Assembly: GCA_002304945.1 (NCBI GenBank) | Contig: DBPQ01000061.1 | Span: 941-19,662 of the forward strand | Direction: 5' to 3' | Length of the DNA: 18,722 bases | Source: Actinomycetales bacterium UBA1416 | GTDB taxonomy: Bacteria > Actinomycetota > Actinomycetes > Actinomycetales > Actinomycetaceae | Position numbers and translations under genes: made by a program | Shown here: positions 9,020-16,097 of the stretch, in pieces | How the letters are laid out: each line of letters begins with the position of its first letter | How positions within the stretch are numbered: the first letter of the stretch is position 1 | The notes under the pieces: model-generated | Seen by the model: the letters and a program-made list of their open reading frames with translations, nothing else | Told to the model about the DNA's origin: nothing | Databases searched by the model: none

Positions 9020-9180
9020 GCCTCGCCCTTCGGGCGCTTGAGGTAGGCGACCAGGTTCGTGGAGCCCGCGGGGCCCGGGACCACCTGGACGAGCTCCCAC
9101 CCGTCGGCACCCCACTGGTCGAGGATCGCCTTCGTGTTGTGGATCAGCAGCGGAATCGTGGCGTACTCCCATGTGGTCAT
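9016..9180 (-). CDS. Small DUF4177-like protein
   Basis: A 54-codon frame starts MTTWEYATIPLLIHNTKAIL and ends AYLKRPKGEA. The pattern WEYATIPLL, then DQWGADGWELVQVV, is the DUF4177-like signature of small actinobacterial proteins of unknown function. A gene of this size sits beside the RidA-like gene in M. tuberculosis (Rv3678A, from memory). It begins 6 bases after a leaderless TAGGAT box and overlaps the ridA start by 4 bases, so the two are probably made together. I cannot assign a function. Confidence 0.8.
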   Translation of the reverse strand: MTTWEYATIPLLIHNTKAILDQWGADGWELVQVVPGPAGSTNLVAYLKRPKGEA

Positions 9181-9186
9181 GGGGCA

Positions 9187-9192
9187 ATCCTA
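9187..9192 (-). promoter_or_regulatory. Leaderless -10 element for the DUF4177-ridA pair
   Basis: On the minus strand TAGGAT (9192-9187) ends 6 bases before the ATG at 9180. It lies in the 35-base gap after whiB, so the pair may be transcribed both from here and by read-through from whiB. Confidence 0.45.
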
Positions 9193-9215
9193 GGGGCGGG
9201 GGTCGGGCAGCGCGA

Positions 9216-9569
9216 TCAGCAGCTGCGCAGGCCCGCCTGCTGCTGGCGGAGCCGCGTGATGATGCGAGGGGGCATCGGGGTGCGGAGTTCCGCGGCGGCC
9301 TCGTCGTCGCTCGCGAGCCACTCCGTCCAGTCCGTGACGTCCGGGTACTGCCGCAGCAGGGCGCGACGCTCACGTTCGGTGAGGCCTCCCCAGACGCCGA
9401 ACGTGGTCCGTGAGTTCAGTGCGTCCGCGAGGCACTGCATGCGTACCTCGCAACTGAAACAACGCCCCCGAACCTCACGTTGCGCCGCACCCCGGACGAA
9501 CAGCGAGTCCGGTGGGGCGGAGGCACATGCTGCACGAGCGGCCCACGTCTGGTCATCGTTGACGCCCAT
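9216..9569 (-). CDS. WhiB-family iron-sulfur transcriptional regulator (WhiB4-like by context)
   Basis: The 117-aa protein has the four WhiB cysteines C15, C37, C40 and C46 (last three as C-x2-C-x5-C), which bind a redox-sensitive [4Fe-4S] cluster, and the beta-turn motif FGVWGG (57-62) followed by ERERRALLRQY. A basic tail RIITRLRQQQ could bind DNA. These proteins sense oxygen or nitric oxide and occur only in Actinobacteria and their phages, which fixes the origin of this part of the window. Lying divergent from a ponA2-like gene, as whiB4 (Rv3681c) does, it is probably the whiB4 counterpart. ATG 9569 follows GGAGG. Confidence 0.93.
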   Translation of the reverse strand: MGVNDDQTWAARAACASAPPDSLFVRGAAQREVRGRCFSCEVRMQCLADALNSRTTFGVWGGLTERERRALLRQYPDVTDWTEWLASDDEAAAELRTPMPPRIITRLRQQQAGLRSC

Positions 9570-9596
9570 GGATCCTCCGAGCTTGAGCTTTCCCTG

Positions 9597-9626
9597 ACCG
9601 TATCGAAAGAAGGGCGCTCAACGCAA
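9597..9626 (-). promoter_or_regulatory. Predicted whiB promoter
   Basis: On the minus strand TTGCGT (9626-9621), an 18-base spacer and TACGGT (9602-9597) precede whiB by 27 bases; GGAGG lies between this and the ATG. Unlike its neighbours, this gene appears to have a leader with a Shine-Dalgarno sequence. Confidence 0.4.
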
Positions 9627-9728
9627 TGCCGCCCTCTCCGGCCACAGTGGCATCGACCTGCGGTGATGGTCGCGGACGATGTGACATGGTGGGCGGTGCG
9701 GCCACTGGTGGGTCCCACGGCGGGCACG

Positions 9729-9734
9729 TACCCT
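9729..9734 (+). promoter_or_regulatory. Leaderless -10 element of ponA
   Basis: TACCCT ends 6 bases before the ponA ATG at 9741, with no convincing Shine-Dalgarno. It is the same hexamer as in front of the hydrolase gene. Confidence 0.5.
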
Positions 9735-9740
9735 TGAGGC

Positions 9741-12158
9741 ATGTCTCCGCGATCCTCCAGCCGGATCCTGCGCCCGCCGCAGGTGCTCGCCATGCTGCTC
9801 GCCTTCCTCCTCGTGAGCGGGGTCGGTGGCTTCCTGATGGCCGGCATGGCCGTCCCGTTCGTGACCGCCGCCGGCACCGTCGCCAACTCCACCACCGGGT
9901 TGTTCAACGAGTTGCCCGGTGAGCTGGACATCGACAAGCCGTCCGAGCAGAGCATCATGCTCGCCGCTGACGGCTCCGTGCTCGCCACCTTCTACGCGGA
10001 CAACCGCATCATCGTGGGTGCCGACGAGATGGCACCCTCCATCCGGGAGGCCATCGTCGCGGTCGAGGACCGCCGGTTCTACGAGCACAACGGCGTGGAC
10101 GTCGAGGGCATGGGCCGCGCCTTCGTCAACAACGCCGTCAACAGCTCCACCGAGGGTGCCTCGACCCTGACGCAGCAGTACGTGAAGAACATCCTCATCG
10201 AGCGCTCCCGCGTCAGTGGGGACCAGGAACTGTTCGAGCAGGCCACGGAGCAGACCTACGGCCGGAAGCTGCAGGAGGCCCGTTTCGCCATCGCACTCGA
10301 GGAGAAGTACTCCAAGGAGGAGATCCTCACCGGGTACCTCAACATCGCCCAGTTCGGCGCGTCGGTCTACGGCGTCGAGGCGGCGGCCCGCCAGTACTTC
10401 TCGAAGAGCGCCATCGATCTGACCATCGCCGAGGCGGCGTTGCTCGCCGGCATCCCCCAGGCGCCCGGCAAGTGGGACCCGCTGCGCAACCCGGAGAACG
10501 CCGTCGAACGGCGCAACGTGGTGCTCTACGACATGCTCGAGCTGGGCTACATCACCCGGGCGGAGTACGACGAGGCGGTCGCGACGCCGATCGAGGACAT
10601 GATGAAGCCGCAGACCATCTCGAGTGGCTGTGCCTCGGCCGGATCCGCCGCCTATTTCTGCGAGTACGTGGTCAAGGAGCTCCTCAACGACGAGAGCTTC
10701 GGCGGCACTGTGGACGAGCGGCGCGCCCTCCTGCTCCGCGGCGGGCTGGTGGTGGAGACCACCCTCGACCCGGCGCGTCAGAAGGCCGCCTTCGAGGCCG
10801 TCACCTCCACCGTCCCGATCAACGACTCCTCCAACATCAAGATGGCGCTCGCCTCGGTGGAGCCCGGCACCGGGCGCATCCAGGCGCTCGCGCAGAACAC
10901 GAACTACGGCACCACCGCGAGCCCGGAGGATCCGTCACGGACGGCCGTGAACTTCGCCGTCGACCGCGCGCACGGCGGCGGCGAGGGCTTCCAGACGGGC
11001 TCCACCTTCAAGGTCCTCGTGCTCACCCAGTGGCTGCGCACCGGGCACTCGCTCTCCGACATCGTCGCCGGCAACCGGCGCAGCTACCCGCGCGAGGCGT
11101 GGAACATCTCCTGCGCCCCGGAGAACGTGCCCCTGGAGCCCTACGAGCCCAAGAACCTCGAGGGCGTGGGCGGCGAACGTGTCTCCGTGCTGGAGGCCAC
11201 CCGCAAGTCCATCAACCTGCCCTTCGTGGAGATGGCCAGCCAGATGGACCTGTGCGGGATCGCGGACGTGGCGGGCTCCATGGGACTCGACAAGGGCAAC
11301 GGCGAACCGCTCCTGATCGTGCCCTCGATGGCCCTGGGGTCCAACACCATCGCCCCCCTCGACATGGCCAACGCCTTCGCGACCTACGCGAACGACGGCG
11401 TCTACTGCAGCCCGATCGCGATCTCGCGGGTGACCACTCGCGATGGCCAGGAACTCGCCGTCCCGGAATCCGCCTGTACGCAGGTGATCGAACCGGAGAT
11501 CTCGCGCGGCATCAACTACGCCCTCCAGGAGGTCACGAAGACCGGGGGCACCGGCTTCCGGGCCGCGCTCCCGGACCGCCCCATCGCCGGCAAGACCGGG
11601 ACGGCGAACAACGACTACCACGCCTGGTTCGTGGGCTACACCCCCCAGCTCGCCGCCGCCGTCTGGATGGGCCACAGCGAGGGCGACGTCTCCATGGTGG
11701 GGGCGCGCATCAATGGCATCCAGTACGGCCAGGTGTACGGTGGCCTGCTGCCGGCCCCGACCTGGCGCAAGTACATGGAGGTGGCGCTGGCCGGCGTCTC
11801 GCCGCAGGGCTTCCCCTCGCCGAACGAGAAGACGATCTACGGCGAGAAGCGGGCGGTCCCCTCCGTTTACGGCCTCAGCCTCGCCTCCGCCACCGAGATC
11901 CTCGGGGACGCCGGGTTTGCCGTCCAGACGGGCGGGAACATCTACTCCTCCTACGCCCGTGGCACGGTGGCGGGCATGACGCCCGGGCCGGGGACGCAGC
12001 TCACGGCCGGGTCCGTGATCGTACTGAACCTGTCCGCGGGTCCCGCGCCGGCCCCGCCCCCACCGCCACGACCCGAACCCGAGCCCGAGCCCCCGGCGGA
12101 CGACGGCGGCGGTGACGACGACGAGGGCCGCGGCGGCGGCAATGAGCGCGTTCCGTAG
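9741..12158 (+). CDS. Bifunctional class A penicillin-binding protein with PASTA domain (PonA2-like)
   Basis: The 805-aa protein builds peptidoglycan at the outer face of the membrane. A short cytoplasmic end and a transmembrane anchor (about 13-36) lead into a GT51 glycosyltransferase domain with EDRRFYEHNGVD (catalytic E109) and STLTQQYVKN (141-150). The transpeptidase domain has S421-T-F-K424 (SxxK nucleophile motif), S490-I-N492 (SxN) and K618-T-G (KTG). A single PASTA domain (about 705-765) follows, and then a Pro/Glu and Asp/Gly-rich tail. Domain order and the WhiB plus phosphoesterase neighbours match ponA2 (Rv3682). The gene is read from a leaderless promoter and overlaps the phosphoesterase gene by 17 bases. 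Confidence 0.95.
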   Translation: MSPRSSSRILRPPQVLAMLLAFLLVSGVGGFLMAGMAVPFVTAAGTVANSTTGLFNELPGELDIDKPSEQSIMLAADGSVLATFYADNRIIVGADEMAPSIREAIVAVEDRRFYEHNGVDVEGMGRAFVNNAVNSSTEGASTLTQQYVKNILIERSRVSGDQELFEQATEQTYGRKLQEARFAIALEEKYSKEEILTGYLNIAQFGASVYGVEAAARQYFSKSAIDLTIAEAALLAGIPQAPGKWDPLRNPENAVERRNVVLYDMLELGYITRAEYDEAVATPIEDMMKPQTISSGCASAGSAAYFCEYVVKELLNDESFGGTVDERRALLLRGGLVVETTLDPARQKAAFEAVTSTVPINDSSNIKMALASVEPGTGRIQALAQNTNYGTTASPEDPSRTAVNFAVDRAHGGGEGFQTGSTFKVLVLTQWLRTGHSLSDIVAGNRRSYPREAWNISCAPENVPLEPYEPKNLEGVGGERVSVLEATRKSINLPFVEMASQMDLCGIADVAGSMGLDKGNGEPLLIVPSMALGSNTIAPLDMANAFATYANDGVYCSPIAISRVTTRDGQELAVPESACTQVIEPEISRGINYALQEVTKTGGTGFRAALPDRPIAGKTGTANNDYHAWFVGYTPQLAAAVWMGHSEGDVSMVGARINGIQYGQVYGGLLPAPTWRKYMEVALAGVSPQGFPSPNEKTIYGEKRAVPSVYGLSLASATEILGDAGFAVQTGGNIYSSYARGTVAGMTPGPGTQLTAGSVIVLNLSAGPAPAPPPPPRPEPEPEPPADDGGGDDDEGRGGGNERVP

Positions 12159-13122
12159 CGCAGCCCTCCGAGGCACTGGACTCCTTGCCGCGGCAGGTGC
12201 CGGCGCTCTCGGATGGGGCCTCCACGAGGCGGCGCAGCAGTATCGGCTCCGCCGGCACGTGGTGCCCGTCCTGCCTCCCGGGACACCGGATCTGCGGGTC
12301 CTCCACGTCTCGGACCTGCACCTGCTGCCCCGGCAGCGGAGCCGCGTCGACTTCGTCCGGGGCCTCGCGGACCTCGCCCCCGACCTCGTGATCTCCACCG
12401 GGGACAACATGGCGTCGCGGGAGGGCATGGCGGCCGCGCTCGAGGCCCTCGACCCACTCCTCGGTGTTCCCGGGGCGTTCGTGTTCGGGTCCAACGACTA
12501 CTTCGGCCCGACCCCCCGCAACCCGTTCACCTACTTCTTCTCCCCCACCTCCGGCCACCGGCGGGCGGAACCCGAGCACCTGCCCGCGGACGAGTTGGCC
12601 CGCGCCTTCACGGCGCGCGGCTGGGTGGACCTCACGAACGCGCGTGGCCACCTCACGGCGGCCGGCCTGGACGTGACACTGGTGGGCGTGGACGACCCCC
12701 ACCGTGACTACGACGAGTTCCCTGCCGACGACGGCGTGCGCGGCCGCCTGCACCTCGGCGTCACCCACGCCCCGTACGCGCGGATCCTCGACGAGTTCCT
12801 CCTCGACGGGTGCCACGTGGCCTTCGCGGGCCACACCCACGGGGGCCAGGTGTGCGTGCCCGGGTACGGCGCCCTCGTGACCAACTGCGACATGCCCCGC
12901 TGGCGCGCCTCGGGTCTCCAGGCGTGGCCCGGCCTCCGGCCCGACGGCGTCGCGGTCGCTCCCGAGCGGCGGTTCGCCCCGATCCCCCACGAGGCCCGGG
13001 TGGCCACTCCCGCCCCCACCATGTGGCTGAACATCTCCGCCGGGCTGGGGACCTCGCCATACGCCCGGGTGCGGTTCGCGTGCCCGCCAGAGGCCAGCCT
13101 GCTGGTCCTGACGAGCCGCTGA
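12142..13122 (+). CDS. Metallophosphoesterase (YkuE-type), membrane-associated
   Basis: The 326-aa protein has the calcineurin-like metal-binding series: VSDLHL (D58, H60), STGDN (D88, N89), GSNDY (N118, D119 in place of the usual GNHD), THAPY, and GHTHGGQ at the C-terminal side. An Ala/Gly-rich hydrophobic stretch (about 8-28) could be a signal anchor. The genuine substrate is unknown; related proteins act on phosphodiesters or UDP-lipids. I chose ATG 12142, which overlaps ponA by 17 bases; a GTG at 12112 in frame is also possible. Rv3683, after ponA2 in M. tuberculosis, is the apparent counterpart, so a role beside cell-wall synthesis is suggested by context only. Confidence 0.85.
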   Translation: MSAFRSAALRGTGLLAAAGAGALGWGLHEAAQQYRLRRHVVPVLPPGTPDLRVLHVSDLHLLPRQRSRVDFVRGLADLAPDLVISTGDNMASREGMAAALEALDPLLGVPGAFVFGSNDYFGPTPRNPFTYFFSPTSGHRRAEPEHLPADELARAFTARGWVDLTNARGHLTAAGLDVTLVGVDDPHRDYDEFPADDGVRGRLHLGVTHAPYARILDEFLLDGCHVAFAGHTHGGQVCVPGYGALVTNCDMPRWRASGLQAWPGLRPDGVAVAPERRFAPIPHEARVATPAPTMWLNISAGLGTSPYARVRFACPPEASLLVLTSR

Positions 13123-13162
13123 GCAAGCGAGCCCACGCTGTGGCCCGACCTGTCGGCTCGTC
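13110..13162 (+). terminator. Long-loop inverted repeat overlapping the phosphoesterase stop
   Basis: GACGAGCCG (13110-13118) and CGGCTCGTC (13154-13162) are perfect 9-bp complements enclosing 35 bases. The left arm is the last coding sequence before the TGA at 13120. This could terminate ponA-phosphoesterase transcripts, but the loop is long and there is no T-tract. Confidence 0.35.
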
Positions 13163-13212
13163 GAACGGTGCGCACTGGACACAGGTCCGGCCTACTCGAA
13201 GGCCGCCGGTTT

Positions 13213-13255
13213 GCGAGAGGATGCGGCCAACCATCGCCTGTTTGGCGAGAGGATG
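13213..13255 (+). repeat. Two copies of an 11-base direct repeat, 32 bases apart
   Basis: GCGAGAGGATG occurs at 13213-13223 and 13245-13255, each preceded by a TTTG-like stretch. The second copy lies inside alternative stems (CGCC/GGCG, and ACCATCG/CGATGGT). Function unknown. Confidence 0.55.
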
Positions 13256-13304
13256 AGCCGATGGTGAGAGGTGGGACCTCCCGACCGATGGGTGGCACGT
13301 CAGC

Positions 13305-13361
13305 GGCGGGCGTGTGAGCAGTACCTTGCGGATCCGCATGCAACTGCTCACAGACCCCGCC
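13305..13361 (+). ncRNA. Candidate structured element: three-tier stem in the intergenic gap
   Basis: Three coaxial perfect stems are nested. GGCGGG (13305-13310) pairs with CCCGCC (13356-13361), GTGAGCAGT (13314-13322) with ACTGCTCAC (13343-13351), and the core TGCG-GATC-CGCA (13327-13338) is a 12-base palindrome. The internal loops are 3x4 and exactly 4x4. That is 19 base pairs in 57 bases. It could be part of a small RNA, a processed 3' UTR element, or an operator-like DNA dyad. It resembles no RNA family that I recognise, and the strand is not determined. Confidence 0.4.
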
Positions 13362-13561
13362 CTCACCGGGGAGCGGACCGGCGACCGGCCGGGATGTCGG
13401 ATGGCGCAGGAGCGGACGATCGGTGAGAGCTCCCGGGGCAACTTTGCCGCGCCGGTGCAACGAATCGACCCCGCGAGTCCCGCCAGCCCTCCACATCCAG
13501 CGGGGACTGACCCCCGGAAGCATCACAAGAGCCCGATTTCTGGGCACGGCCCCACAACCGC

Positions 13562-13567
13562 TATGCT
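13562..13567 (+). promoter_or_regulatory. Likely -10 element of tRNA-Pro
   Basis: TATGCT ends 11 bases before the first base of the mature tRNA. A -35 element is not convincing; TTTCTG near 13537 is the closest. Confidence 0.4.
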
Positions 13568-13578
13568 TGACGGGCCAA

Positions 13579-13652
<74 letters not shown>

Positions 13653-13660
13653 CTGTTGGT

Positions 13661-13699
13661 GAGGCCGCCGGCCCTGCGAGAGCGCAGGTCGGCGGCCTC
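13661..13699 (+). terminator. Terminator of tRNA-Pro
   Basis: GAGGCCGCCG (13661-13670) pairs perfectly with CGGCGGCCTC (13690-13699). A second stem CCTGCG/CGCAGG (13673-13678 with 13683-13688, loop AGAG) continues it. The tail GTCTGTTC is weakly T-rich. It begins 9 bases after the tRNA. Confidence 0.8.
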
Positions 13700-13727
13700 G
13701 TCTGTTCACGGCTCCACTTCCCCGGCC

Positions 13728-14210
13728 TCACTGACGCGCGGCGGCCGCCTCGATCCCGTCGAGGATGAGGTCGAGCCCAACATCGAAGGACTTCCCGAAG
13801 CCGTAGCCCGGCTGGAGGACGTGGTGGGTGCTCGACGATCGCGTAGGCGTGCGCCGTCATCGTGATCGAGGGCCCACGCCGGAAGCACCCGATCACCGCA
13901 TCGTGGTGGCGCAGCGACGCCGGCCCCGGAGAGGATCGCCCCTCCATCATCGCCGGCGCCCACGGGTGGCGGCGGAGGACCTCGCGGGCGGAGGCGCACC
14001 GGTGCCGCATCGCAGCCTTCCAGGGCAGGTCCTCAGGTGGCAGGTCGATCTCCGCGAACACCATGTCCACGATCCCGTCGAGGATCTGCTCCTTGCCGGG
14101 CACGTGGTGGTAGATCGTCATATGCTTCACGCCGAGGGCGGCGGCGAGGCGGCGGATCGTGAGCGACTCGGCCCCGATCTCGTCCGCCAGCCGCAGCGCA
14201 GGTTCGCGCG
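13728..14210 (-). pseudogene. Decayed TetR-family regulator (frameshift, internal deletion, no start)
   Basis: On the minus strand a TetR DNA-binding domain is clear: ALRLADEIGAE, then LTIRRLAAALGVKHMTIYHH and KEQILDGIVDMVFAEIDLPP. It continues to HAYAIVE near 13832 in one frame. The frame is then lost, and the family's C-terminal end appears in another frame as HHVLQPGYGFGKSFDVGLDLILDGIEAA, ending at the TGA at 13728-13730. In TetR proteins with this C-terminal domain these two segments are separated by about 45 residues, so a deletion removed the middle of the ligand domain and shifted the frame. Upstream of ALRLADE no start codon or family-like N-terminus is found. The gene cannot make a working repressor. 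Confidence 0.75.
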
Positions 14211-14226
14211 CTGAACCCGGGACGCA

Positions 14227-14253
14227 GACGGGCCGGCGGAATGCCGGCCCGTC
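14227..14253 (-). terminator. Terminator overlapping the HAD gene stop codon
   Basis: GACGGGCCGGC (14227-14237) and GCCGGCCCGTC (14243-14253) form a perfect 11-bp stem with a 5-base loop. It begins within the TGA stop codon (14254-14252) of the HAD gene on the minus strand. No T-tract follows. Confidence 0.75.
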
Positions 14254-14986
14254 ACCGTCCGTGCCAGGACCGGAGCGTGGCGAGGTCGACGACGCCGGAG
14301 CCCTCGCCGTCGAGGCGGCGGTACGGCGCCCCCGGTTCCCCCAGGTCGGTCAGCACCGCGAGGGCCCCGGTGAAATCGTCATCCCGGGTGTAGCCGTTGA
14401 CGGTGATGACGGTCGGGATGCCGGCCCCGAGTGACGCCCTCAGTCCGTTGTGGGAGTCCTCGAGAGCGAGGCACTCCCCCGGCCGCAGGCCGAGCCGCTC
14501 CAGGGCCCACCGGTAGATGTCCGGGGCCGGCTTCTTGGCCGGCACCACGTCGCCCGCGGCGATCAGGGCGAACCATTCGGGGCCGTCGGGGGCGAGGCTG
14601 TGGCGGAGCAGGGCGGTGACGTTCTCCGGCGTGGTCGTGGTGGCGATCGCGAGGACCACGCCGGCCGCCCGCGCCTCCTCCAGCAGCCGCCGCACTCCCG
14701 GTCGCAGCGGGATGCCACCCTCGGCGAGCATCCGGGTGTAGTGCCGGGTCTTGGCGGCGTGCAGTTCGACCACCAGGTCATCCGGCAACGAGGTGCCGAT
14801 CCGCTCCGCGTGGAAGCGGATTCGTTCCTTGCCCCCGGTGACGGCAAGGAGCGCGCCGTAGAGGTCCGGATCCCACTCCCAGCCGAGCCCGAACTCCATG
14901 AAGGCGGCGTTGAACGCGGGCCGGTGGCCATCCCGCTCGGTGTCCGCCAGCGTTCCGTCGACGTCGAACAAAAGTGCCGACAGCAC
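14252..14986 (-). CDS. HAD-superfamily phosphatase, CbbY/GmhB-like subgroup I
   Basis: The 244-aa protein has all four HAD motifs: FDVDGT (D8 nucleophile, D10), AIATTTTP (115-120), AKKPAPDIY (K151/K152) and ALEDSHNGL (E176, D177). The helical cap after motif I (residues 16-90) is that of CbbY-like phosphatases, which hydrolyse small sugar phosphates; the exact substrate is not evident. The start is GTG at 14986, with a GGGGGG tract at 14992-14997 as the only ribosome-binding candidate. That tract abuts a strong hairpin (14997-15025) that ends the upstream asd message. Confidence 0.85.
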   Translation of the reverse strand: MLSALLFDVDGTLADTERDGHRPAFNAAFMEFGLGWEWDPDLYGALLAVTGGKERIRFHAERIGTSLPDDLVVELHAAKTRHYTRMLAEGGIPLRPGVRRLLEEARAAGVVLAIATTTTPENVTALLRHSLAPDGPEWFALIAAGDVVPAKKPAPDIYRWALERLGLRPGECLALEDSHNGLRASLGAGIPTVITVNGYTRDDDFTGALAVLTDLGEPGAPYRRLDGEGSGVVDLATLRSWHGR

Positions 14987-14996
14987 GTCAACCCCC

Positions 14997-15025
14997 CGTC
15001 ACCGGCCGTCGACCGGCCGGTGACG
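14997..15025 (-). terminator. Hairpin after asd, next to the HAD gene start
   Basis: CGTCACCGGCC (14997-15007) pairs perfectly with GGCCGGTGACG (15015-15025) around a 7-base loop, 25 bases after the asd stop. It ends 10 bases before the GTG of the HAD gene. It is probably the terminator of lysC-asd, but it could also mask the HAD ribosome-binding region. Confidence 0.65.
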
Positions 15026-15050
15026 TCAGGCTATCCCCACCAGCCGGCGG

Positions 15051-16097
15051 TCAGGACAGTTCGGCGGCCACCAGTTCCGCGATCTGGATCGCGTTCAGCG
15101 CCGCACCCTTGCGCAGGTTGTCGTTGGAGATGAACATGGCGAGGCCGTGGCCCTCCGGGGCAGACTGGTCCGCCCGGACGCGTCCCACGAAGCTCGGGTC
15201 CGCGCCGGCGGCCTGCAGCGGCGTCGGGACGTCGACGACCTCCACGCCGGGGGCCTCGGCGAGCACCTCGAGCGCCCGTTCCGGACTCAGGGGCCGGTCG
15301 AACTCCGCGTTCACGGCGAGCGAGTGCCCGGAGAACACCGGGACGCGCACGCAGGTGCCGCTCACCAGGAGGTCCGGGATGTCCAGGATCTTGCGGGACT
15401 CGTTGCGGAGCTTCTTCTCCTCGTCCGTCTCCCCCTCGCCGTCGTCCACGATGGACCCGGCGATCGCGACGACGTCGAAGGCGATGGGCGCCACGTACTT
15501 GACGGGGTCCGGGAAGGTGACGGCGCCGCCGTCGTACGTCAGCGCCGTCAGGTCCTGCTCGACGGCGGCCCGCACCTGGCCCTCCAGCTCGCGCACGCCG
15601 GCGAGGCCGGACCCGGACACGGCCTGGAAGGTGGTGACGACCAGCCGGCGCAACCCGGCGGCGTCGTGCAGCACCTTGAGGACGGGCATGGCCGCCATCG
15701 TGGTGCAGTTGGGGTTGGCGATGATCCCCCTCGGCCGGTCGAGCGCGGCCTCCGGGTTGACCTCGGACACGACGAGGGGCACCTCGGGATTCATGCGCCA
15801 GGCGGAGGAGTTGTCCACCACCACGGCGCCTGCCTCGGCGAACTTCGGCGCGAACTCCCGGGAGGCGGTGGCACCGGCGGAGAAGATGGCGATGTCGATG
15901 CCGGAGAGGTCGGCGGTGGCGACGTCCTCGACCGTCACGTCCTGGCCGCGCCAGTCCAGCGTGGTGCCGGCGGACCGGGCGGAGGAGAAGTAGCGCATCG
16001 AGGCGACCGGGAAGTCCCGCTCGGCGAGGATGGCGCGCATCACGCCACCGACCTGGCCGGTGGCACCCACGACGGCGACGTTCATCGGTCGGCTCAT
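15051..16097 (-). CDS. asd: Aspartate-semialdehyde dehydrogenase
   Basis: Asd reduces aspartyl-4-phosphate to aspartate semialdehyde with NADPH, the second step towards lysine, diaminopimelate, threonine and methionine. The 348-aa product has the nucleotide-binding VVGATGQVG (9-17), the active-site cysteine C131 in NPNCTT, SGSGLAG, and the substrate- and proton-handling region RVPVFSGHS (H258). The gene starts at ATG 16097, overlapping the lysC TGA by 4 bases (ATGA), so the two enzymes are translationally coupled. An alternative start at M5 (RPMNVAVVG) is possible but would lose the overlap. A strong hairpin follows the stop. Confidence 0.96.
   Translation of the reverse strand: MSRPMNVAVVGATGQVGGVMRAILAERDFPVASMRYFSSARSAGTTLDWRGQDVTVEDVATADLSGIDIAIFSAGATASREFAPKFAEAGAVVVDNSSAWRMNPEVPLVVSEVNPEAALDRPRGIIANPNCTTMAAMPVLKVLHDAAGLRRLVVTTFQAVSGSGLAGVRELEGQVRAAVEQDLTALTYDGGAVTFPDPVKYVAPIAFDVVAIAGSIVDDGEGETDEEKKLRNESRKILDIPDLLVSGTCVRVPVFSGHSLAVNAEFDRPLSPERALEVLAEAPGVEVVDVPTPLQAAGADPSFVGRVRADQSAPEGHGLAMFISNDNLRKGAALNAIQIAELVAAELS

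Larger units (their letters stand above)
13123..13578. other. 456-base non-coding gap
   Basis: No frame here has convincing coding character: starts lack Shine-Dalgarno sequences and translations are low-complexity. The gap holds a 32-base-spaced direct repeat (13213-13255), a small hairpin GAGGT/ACCTC at 13268-13280, a three-tier dyad (13305-13361), and a promoter-like box ahead of the tRNA gene. It is the longest non-coding stretch in the window. Confidence 0.6.

Noticed and set aside
13221..13271. Tandem mini-frames (11 codons, then 4 codons ending in Trp) overlapping as ATGA after GAGAGG, possible leader peptides
   Set aside because: The GAGAGG directly abuts the ATG, too close for ribosome binding, and no biosynthetic gene follows.
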